Below are positions 41,218 through 47,295 of a DNA stretch of 47,295 nt, one piece after another (position 1 is the first letter of the stretch; each line of letters begins with the position of its first letter). The notes beneath the pieces are model-generated. The model saw only the letters and a program-made list of their open reading frames with translations. It was not told the DNA's origin and ran no database searches. The stretch is from Ruminococcus flavefaciens (GTDB lineage Bacteria > Bacillota > Clostridia > Oscillospirales > Ruminococcaceae). Made by a program: the position numbers and the translations under genes. Where the stretch lies: assembly GCA_902762855.1 (NCBI GenBank), contig CACWPR010000014.1:1-47295 (forward strand). The letters run 5' to 3'.

Positions 41218-41793
41218 TTATTTATTTTTTATATCATTATAGTTCACAACATCCGGCTGATTGCTGAAATGGTTCCCTATTATCTTTTCTGCCCATATCA
41301 CATCGTACCACCTGCCGAACTTATATCCGCATTTGTGGAACTGTCCGACGCTTTCATAGCCCATGTGCCTGTGGAAGCCTATGCTGTTCCGGTCAAGGTA
41401 CTGGTCATTTTCTTCCTCCGGCACTGCTATGCAGGCATAGAGATTTGTGACTCCCATTCTGCTGAGGATGTCCTCCAGCTCTGTGTACAGGAGCTTTCCT
41501 ATGCCGCAGTTCTGGTAATTCTTATCGGTGTAGACAGTGAGCTCCGCAGACCAGTCATAGGCTCTGCGGCCGTTGTTGAAGGGCCCAGCACAGGCATAGC
41601 CTACGGGGACTCCCTCGGTTTCCGCAATGACAAAGGGGTACTTTTCAAGGGTATCGCTGATGCGCTTCCTGAACTCCTCCTCTGACGGCACCTCATATTC
41701 AAAGGTAACAGCGGTATTCTTAACATAATAGGCATATATTTTCAGCAGGGCAGCGGCATCCTCCGGGGAGGCCTTTCTTATCAGCACTTTCAT
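41218..41793 (-). CDS. GNAT family N-acetyltransferase
   Basis: 191 aa. GNAT fold with [12 protein letters not shown] at the start, the acetyl-CoA loop [16 protein letters not shown] (Q/RxxGxG/A-like) and NxxxxxFxxxxGYE-like ([12 protein letters not shown]) near 142-153. It resembles phosphinothricin acetyltransferase-like proteins ([17 protein letters not shown]), which acetylate small amines. Substrate unknown. It sits inside the BCAA gene set between ilvD and leuC. Confidence 0.88.
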   Translation of the reverse strand: MKVLIRKASPEDAAALLKIYAYYVKNTAVTFEYEVPSEEEFRKRISDTLEKYPFVIAETEGVPVGYACAGPFNNGRRAYDWSAELTVYTDKNYQNCGIGKLLYTELEDILSRMGVTNLYACIAVPEEENDQYLDRNSIGFHRHMGYESVGQFHKCGYKFGRWYDVIWAEKIIGNHFSNQPDVVNYNDIKNK

Positions 41794-41811
41794 AATGTCA
41801 GTTCCTCCGGC

Positions 41812-43476
41812 TCATCTCTTGTTGATTATAGCACCCTTATCCGCAGATGATACCTGCTGTGCGTAGCGTCTGAGGTAGCCGGTGATGTTCTCCTTGCGCT
41901 TGATAGGCATAGTCTTTCTGCGCTCTTCAAGCTCCTCGTCGGAGACTTCAAGGGTAATTGAGTAATTGGGGATGTCGATAGAGATGATGTCTCCGTCCTT
42001 GACATAGGCGATAGTACCGCCGTTTACAGCCTCAGGGGAAACGTGGCCGATAGCGGCTCCACGGGTAGCGCCTGAGAATCTGCCGTCAGTGATGAGGGCA
42101 ACTGTTGAGCCGAGGCCTGCGCCCTGTATAGCGGAGGTAGGCGAGAGCATCTCTCTCATTCCGGGACCGCCTGCGGGGCCCTCGTAGCGGATGACTACAA
42201 CATCGCCTGCCTTGATGCCGCCTTCGTAGATGACCTTGATAGCTTCTTCCTCGCTGTCGAATACACGGGCAGGGCCACGGTGTACCAGCATTTCGGGAGC
42301 GACTGCGCTTCTCTTGACAACGCATCTGTCGGGGGCAAGGTTGCCTTTGAGGACTGCGATGCCGCCTGTCTCGCTGTAGGGATTATCAATTGGACGGATT
42401 ATCTCAGGGTCTCGGTTCACGCATCCCTCGATGTTCTCGCCCACGGTCTTTCCTGTGCAGGTCATGCAGTCTGTGTTGATGAGTCCCTTTTTATTGAGCT
42501 CGTTCAGAACAGCGTAAACACCTCCGGCCTCGTTGAGGTCCTCCATATAAGTGTGGCCTGCGGGAGCAAGGTGACAGAGATTAGGAGTTCTGGCACTTAT
42601 CTCGTTTGCCATGTCAAGATTTATGGATATCCCGCACTCGTTTGCTATAGCAGGCAGGTGGAGCATACTGTTAGTTGAGCATCCCAGAGCCATGTCGGCA
42701 GTAAGTGCGTTCTGGAATGCCTTTTCGGTCATTATGTCAAGAGGGCGGATGTTCTTCCTGTAGAGCTCCATTACCTGCATACCGGCCTGTTTAGCCAGCT
42801 TAATGCGCTCGGAGTATACAGCAGGGATAGTTCCGTTGCCCTTGAGTCCCATGCCCAGTACCTCTGTAAGGCAGTTCATGGAGTTAGCGGTGTACATACC
42901 TGAGCAGGAGCCGCAGGTAGGACAGGCCTTGTTCTCGAACTCCTCCACATCCTCAGCGGACATCTTTCCGGCAGTATATGCGCCTACAGCCTCGAACATA
43001 GAGGAAAGGCTGGTCTTTTTGCCCTTTACGTGACCGGCCAGCATGGGGCCGCCGCTTACGAAAACAGTGGGGACATTGATACGTGCAGCCGCCATAAGGA
43101 GTCCGGGGACGTTCTTATCGCAGTTGGGCACCATTACAAGTGCGTCGAAATGGTGTGCAAGAGCCATACATTCAGTTGAATCGGCAATGAGGTCACGGGT
43201 GACCAGTGAGTACTTCATTCCTTTATGCCCCATAGCGATGCCGTCGCAGACAGCGATAGCCGGGAAAACAACGGGCGTGCCGCCGCCCATGGCAACACCG
43301 AGCTTGACAGCCTCGACCAGCTTGTCGATGTTCATATGTCCGGGAACGATCTCGTTATAGGAAGAAACGATACCTACGAGAGGACGCTTCATTTCCTCCT
43401 TTGTAAAGCCGAGAGCGTTGAAAAGTGAACGCTGAGGTGCCTTGTCAGCACCTTCACAGAAGAAATTGTCGCTCAT
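41812..43476 (-). CDS. ilvD: Dihydroxy-acid dehydratase
   Basis: 554 aa. Dehydrates dihydroxy-acids to the keto acids of valine and isoleucine; Fe-S enzyme with PNCDKNVPG and [16 protein letters not shown], plus [19 protein letters not shown]. Length and motifs are normal. AGGTG precedes the start. A 157-bp gap with hairpins separates it from ilvC. Confidence 0.97.
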   Translation of the reverse strand: MSDNFFCEGADKAPQRSLFNALGFTKEEMKRPLVGIVSSYNEIVPGHMNIDKLVEAVKLGVAMGGGTPVVFPAIAVCDGIAMGHKGMKYSLVTRDLIADSTECMALAHHFDALVMVPNCDKNVPGLLMAAARINVPTVFVSGGPMLAGHVKGKKTSLSSMFEAVGAYTAGKMSAEDVEEFENKACPTCGSCSGMYTANSMNCLTEVLGMGLKGNGTIPAVYSERIKLAKQAGMQVMELYRKNIRPLDIMTEKAFQNALTADMALGCSTNSMLHLPAIANECGISINLDMANEISARTPNLCHLAPAGHTYMEDLNEAGGVYAVLNELNKKGLINTDCMTCTGKTVGENIEGCVNRDPEIIRPIDNPYSETGGIAVLKGNLAPDRCVVKRSAVAPEMLVHRGPARVFDSEEEAIKVIYEGGIKAGDVVVIRYEGPAGGPGMREMLSPTSAIQGAGLGSTVALITDGRFSGATRGAAIGHVSPEAVNGGTIAYVKDGDIISIDIPNYSITLEVSDEELEERRKTMPIKRKENITGYLRRYAQQVSSADKGAIINKR

Positions 43477-43507
43477 ATCTATTCACCTCATAATTATTTC
43501 TGAGTAA

Positions 43508-43555
43508 GTGCGGATAATATCCGCCTGTGTCCGTGGATACGGATATTATCCGCAC
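43508..43555. repeat. Perfect 16-bp inverted repeat between ilvC and ilvD
   Basis: GTGCGGATAATATCCG (43508-43523) and its exact reverse complement (43540-43555), with a 16-nt loop. No T-run on either strand, so it is not a normal terminator. Confidence 0.9.
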
Positions 43556-43573
43556 CTGCTCGTATGTGTATAT

Positions 43574-43633
43574 ACTTCATTCCCCGCCCGGACTGGGCGG
43601 GGAGAAGTATGCGTATTATAATACCGGGTATTA

Positions 43634-43634
<1 letters not shown>
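43574..43634 (-). other. Two further hairpins after ilvC
   Basis: CCCCGCCC / GGGCGGGG (43582-43589 / 43595-43602), extended by ACTTC / GAAGT outside it (43574-43608), and ATAATACC / GGTATTAT (43618-43634) touching the ilvC stop codon. Neither is followed by a T-run. Confidence 0.8.
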
Positions 43635-44674
<1,040 letters not shown>

Positions 44675-44709
44675 TTACTCCTTTTCAGAATAAGATTTTA
44701 TATTAATTT

Positions 44710-44733
44710 GGAACCGGGGATCACCCCTATTCC
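44710..44733 (-). other. Hairpin between ilvN and ilvC
   Basis: GGAATAGGGG / CCCCGGTTCC arms (GGGG/CCCC inner and GGAA/TTCC outer, two mismatched positions) with a TGAT loop. No T-run; probably a processing or stability element. Confidence 0.55.
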
Positions 44734-44736
44734 GAA

Positions 44737-45237
44737 TTATTTAACGGTTTTGAGACAATTCTCGCCTCTCTCGATGGCGACTATGCCGGTACGGCACATC
44801 TCCATGATGCCGTAGGGCTTGAGGAGCTCGATGAAAGCGTCTATCTTTGAGGTCTCGCCGGTGAGCTCGCATACGAGTGCTGTAGGGGAGTAGTCCACTA
44901 TTTTGGAGCGGAATATCTCAACAGCGGTCATGATGTCCTGGCGGTATTCAGCCTTGTTCCTCACCTTTATAAGAAGGAGCTCACGGATGACGGTCTCATT
45001 CTTGTTGAGGACCTCCACCTCACGGACATCGTGGAGCTTCTGGAGCTGCTGGACTATACGGTCCTTTATCTCGTCATCGCCCCGGAAGGCAACGGTGATG
45101 CGTGAGAATCCGCTGGACTCAGTTTCTCCCACAGTGAGACAGTCAATGTTGAAACCTCTTCGGGTGAACATTCCTGACACTCTGGAGAGAACGCCTGAAA
45201 CGTTGGATACTATGACTCCGATAACATACTGATCCAT
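44737..45237 (-). CDS. ilvN: Acetolactate synthase small (regulatory) subunit
   Basis: 166 aa. N-terminal ACT domain (YVIGVIVSNVSGVLSRVSGMFTRRGFNIDCL) that binds valine in this family, and a C-terminal ACT-like half (about 80-160). Typical IlvH/IlvN length. Activates and confers feedback inhibition on the adjacent catalytic subunit. 9 bp after ilvB. Confidence 0.96.
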   Translation of the reverse strand: MDQYVIGVIVSNVSGVLSRVSGMFTRRGFNIDCLTVGETESSGFSRITVAFRGDDEIKDRIVQQLQKLHDVREVEVLNKNETVIRELLLIKVRNKAEYRQDIMTAVEIFRSKIVDYSPTALVCELTGETSKIDAFIELLKPYGIMEMCRTGIVAIERGENCLKTVK

Positions 45238-45246
45238 AATGTCACC

Positions 45247-46980
45247 TCACTTTATCTCTGTGATTATGTCGTCTATAGAGCCGCCGGGCGGGAGCATAGG
45301 AAGCACGAACTCATCGCAGTCCACAACGCAGTCAAGAACGAAGGGACCCTTGTGAGCAAAGGCTTCCTTAGCAGCCTCCTCAAGCTGCTCAGCGGTAAAG
45401 CAGCGTCTGCCCTCGGCTCCGAAGGCCTCAGCCAGCTTTACGAAGTCGGTCTTTCTGCTGAGTGTGGTGTTTGAGTAATGCTTGTCGAAGAAGAGAGTCT
45501 GCCACTGACGGACCATGCCCAGAACACCGTTGTTCATGATAACTATAACAAGGGGAGTTTCCTGGGTAACGGCAGTAGCCAGCTCGTTGAGGTTCATGCC
45601 GAAGCTGCCGTCTCCTGTGAAGAGGACGGTGTGCTTTCCGGCAGCGGAAGCGCCTATGGCAGCGCCCATGCCGTAGCCCATAGTTCCCAGACCTCCGCTT
45701 GTGAGGAAGGTACGGGGCTTTTTGAGGGGGTATCTCTGAGCTGCCCACATCTGATGCTGACCTACGTCGGTGACTACAACAGCGTCTCCGGCATGGCTGC
45801 TGATGATGTCCACTATGTCATAAGGGCGGAGCCTCTGGTCGGCAGGGAGACCTGTCTTGTCACAGGGAGCGCTGCAATTTCCGCAGTCCTTGCCATAGGA
45901 CTTGCTGAGAGCCTGTTCGGTGCGGAGCCTTTCCTCCTCACGGAGCCCTGCGATGCGCTTCTGCCATTCCGGACGTTCCTTTTTGGTGACAAGTTCAGTG
46001 AGTCTTGCAGCAGCGTCCTTTATATCGCCCTTGACAGCCAGGTCTGCGGGGATGTTTTTGTGGAGCTCAGCTCCGTCTATATCAATGTGTATCAGCTTGA
46101 AATTCTGAGCAAAGCGGTTTTTGTTTCCGGTAGCTCTGTCGCTGAACCTTGCGCCCAGAGTGATTACCAGGTCAGCCTCGTCCTCTGCAACGGAGGATGC
46201 GTAGTGGCCGTGCATACCCTGCATACCCAGGAATTTTGGATGTGCGGAGGGAACTGCGGAGAGTCCCATGAGTGAGCATCCCATAGGTGCGTCTATTTTT
46301 TCGGCCAGGGCGATGAGCTCATCGGAGGCTTTTCCGGCGATGATGCCGCCGCCAAAGTAGATATACGGCCTTTCAGCCTTGTCGATGAGAGCGGCAGCCT
46401 GTTCCAGCTTGTCATCAGAGGCGAAGGGCAGAGGATAGGGTATCACGGGCTGAGCCTTTGGCTCAAACTCGCACTTTGCCACCTGAACGTCCTTGGGGAT
46501 ATCCACCAGGACAGGTCCGGGACGGCCGGATTTTGCTATCTTGAAGGCCATGCGGAGGGTATCCGCAAGTTCTCTTATATCCTTGACTATGAAGTTGTGC
46601 TTGGTGATAGGCATAGTCACACCGACTATATCCACCTCCTGGAAGCTGTCTCTTCCGATGAGGCCGCAGGGAACGTTTCCGGTAATAGCCACCATGGGGA
46701 CTGAGTCCAGAAAAGCGGTAGCGATGCCGGTAACAAGATTAGTAGCACCGGGTCCGGATGTAGCGATGACCACACCCACCTTGCCGGTAGCTCTTGCGTA
46801 GCCGTCGGCAGCGTGAGCGGCGCCCTGTTCATGAGCGGTGAGGATATGGTCGATTCGGTCACGGCAGAGGTAGAGCTCATCGAAGAGGTTTATCACCTGT
46901 CCGCCGGGGTAACCGAAAACAGTGTCGCAGCCCTGTTCTATCAGGGTCTCGACAACGATTTTAGCTCCTGAAATCAACAT
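45247..46980 (-). CDS. ilvB: Acetolactate synthase catalytic subunit
   Basis: 577 aa. TPP enzyme that joins two pyruvates, or pyruvate and 2-oxobutanoate. Catalytic Glu in LTAHEQGAAHAADGYARATG, FAD/central domain, and the TPP motif GDGSFGMNLNEL with NNGVLGMVRQWQ. Unusual: a Cys cluster C366-x2-C369-x3-C373 (CGNCSAPC) just before the C-terminal TPP domain, not a standard feature of the family. Preceded by a leader peptide and attenuator. Confidence 0.97.
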   Translation of the reverse strand: MLISGAKIVVETLIEQGCDTVFGYPGGQVINLFDELYLCRDRIDHILTAHEQGAAHAADGYARATGKVGVVIATSGPGATNLVTGIATAFLDSVPMVAITGNVPCGLIGRDSFQEVDIVGVTMPITKHNFIVKDIRELADTLRMAFKIAKSGRPGPVLVDIPKDVQVAKCEFEPKAQPVIPYPLPFASDDKLEQAAALIDKAERPYIYFGGGIIAGKASDELIALAEKIDAPMGCSLMGLSAVPSAHPKFLGMQGMHGHYASSVAEDEADLVITLGARFSDRATGNKNRFAQNFKLIHIDIDGAELHKNIPADLAVKGDIKDAAARLTELVTKKERPEWQKRIAGLREEERLRTEQALSKSYGKDCGNCSAPCDKTGLPADQRLRPYDIVDIISSHAGDAVVVTDVGQHQMWAAQRYPLKKPRTFLTSGGLGTMGYGMGAAIGASAAGKHTVLFTGDGSFGMNLNELATAVTQETPLVIVIMNNGVLGMVRQWQTLFFDKHYSNTTLSRKTDFVKLAEAFGAEGRRCFTAEQLEEAAKEAFAHKGPFVLDCVVDCDEFVLPMLPPGGSIDDIITEIK

Positions 46981-47040
46981 AGTATCATTGTCCTTTATGT
47001 ATTATTATTCTGTGTCATCCTGATTTACGTCTCTGACAAA

Positions 47041-47070
47041 TAAAAAACCTCCGGGCATTCCGCCGGAGGT
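47041..47070 (-). terminator. Attenuator terminator before ilvB
   Basis: ACCTCCGG (47070-47063) pairs with CCGGAGGT (47054-47047), 8-nt loop, then six T's. It lies after the leader peptide stop and 60 nt before ilvB, so it would end transcription unless an antiterminator forms. Confidence 0.92.
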
Positions 47071-47135
47071 AAAACTTCGTTGCCAATAGTTGCAGAAATA
47101 CAATCATCAGGCAAGAGAGCCATTCGGGCAGAATG
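47056..47135 (-). promoter_or_regulatory. Antiterminator pairing of ilv attenuator
   Basis: On the RNA, CATTCTGCC (47135-47127, inside the leader reading frame) is complementary to GGCGGAATG (47064-47056, end of the terminator 5' arm plus loop): 9 pairs, one of them G-U. Forming it would unmake the terminator. Confidence 0.7.
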
Positions 47136-47214
47136 AAAAGAGACTGCAGTCAGAGACGTTAATGACTGCGCCTATGATAATGACGATACCGGAAGAAATG
47201 TAGACCGATCTCAT
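47107..47214 (-). CDS. ilv leader peptide (35 aa)
   Basis: ATG at 47214 with AAGGAG nine bases before, stop TGA at 47109-47107 followed by a second TGA. Starts MRSVYISSGIVIIIGAV. Ile at 6, 10, 12, 13, 14 and 18; Val at 4, 11, 17 and 20; Leu at 25 and 34. Ten branched-chain codons fall within 17 positions. A ribosome waiting at these codons would leave the antiterminator half in codons about 27-30 uncovered, while one reaching the stop would cover it. Low Ile or Val would thus raise ilv expression. No start-overlapping gene is disturbed. Confidence 0.85.
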   Translation of the reverse strand: MRSVYISSGIVIIIGAVINVSDCSLFSFCPNGSLA

Positions 47215-47246
47215 TATGCTTAGCTCCTTACTGATAATATATAGTT

Positions 47247-47275
47247 ATTGTATCACTTTATCGAAATAAAATCAA
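47247..47275 (-). promoter_or_regulatory. Promoter of the ilv leader and BCAA genes
   Basis: TTGATT (47275-47270), 17-bp spacer, extended -10 TGATACAAT (TACAAT 47252-47247). Transcription would start about 25 nt before the leader ATG. Confidence 0.8.
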
Positions 47276-47295
47276 TAAGGAGCGCTGCTTTTTGT

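Noticed and set aside
43508-43555. Rho-independent terminator after ilvC
   Set aside because: Strong stem but no T-run on either strand; recorded as an inverted repeat of unknown role.

Overview
The window looks like chromosome from a cellulolytic Ruminococcus (Clostridia, Oscillospiraceae; R. flavefaciens, R. champanellensis or R. albus group). The evidence is two family 9 glycoside hydrolases with Thr-rich linkers, one ending in a ruminococcal-type dockerin with a long spacer between its two calcium repeats. In addition there are sigma-A-like promoters, strong AGGAGG ribosome binding sites, a Cys-type T-box leader and Gram-positive surface-protein signals. No rRNA, tRNA, IS element, CRISPR array or phage gene was seen. 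Almost every gene is on the minus strand; only the DUF11-type gene at 6208-7065 is on the plus strand.

Layout, left to right. (1) 1-3.9 kb: two tandem secreted GH9 cellulases, the first cut by the window edge. (2) 4.0-7.1 kb: a LacI-type sensor/GGDEF protein, divergent from a DUF11-like gene with a structured leader. (3) 7.1-11.8 kb: a Bce-type antimicrobial-peptide module (response regulator, short sensor kinase, ABC ATPase, large permease) with a consensus-like BceR operator; the permease 3' end is disrupted by a frame break. (4) 11.8-24.2 kb: an 11-gene polysaccharide operon with one consensus promoter (Wzm/Wzt exporter, coiled-coil methyltransferase, small coiled-coil protein, three GT4 enzymes, a GT-C-like membrane protein, a GT2 polyprenyl-phosphate-sugar synthase, another GT and a flippase-like protein). 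(5) 24.3-28.5 kb: a T-box-controlled cysE - unknown gene - cysS - walJ-like - rlmH operon. (6) 28.5-30.8 kb: a sortase-anchored Thr/Ala-rich protein and a sialate-O-acetylesterase-type enzyme. (7) 30.8-35.9 kb: tandem paralogous Cys-rich proteins resembling the U32 family, then hydE, nadA, ridA and a lipoprotein. (8) 35.9-47.3 kb: branched-chain amino acid genes ilvA, a DUF815 ATPase, leuB, leuD, leuC, a GNAT, ilvD, ilvC, ilvN and ilvB.

In front of ilvB lies an unannotated 35-codon leader peptide with ten Ile/Val codons among residues 4-20, followed by an intrinsic terminator. A 9-bp pairing between the leader coding region and the terminator provides a possible antiterminator. This is a textbook transcription-attenuation layout and is the most striking regulatory item here. 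From the ilv promoter at 47.25 kb to the terminator at 29.2 kb, 18 genes run in one direction and I see no other intrinsic terminator with a T-run. BCAA synthesis, NAD synthesis, RidA, HydE and the two unknown Cys-rich proteins could therefore share readthrough transcription.

Functional links: IlvA makes 2-oxobutanoate (and the enamine that RidA detoxifies), IlvBN/C/D make the 2-oxoacid precursors, and LeuCD/B complete leucine synthesis, although leuA is not in the window. The polysaccharide operon resembles a Wzm/Wzt system with a chain-end methyltransferase plus a lipid-linked side-sugar module. All functions are read from motifs and family knowledge; nothing was searched or computed by software.
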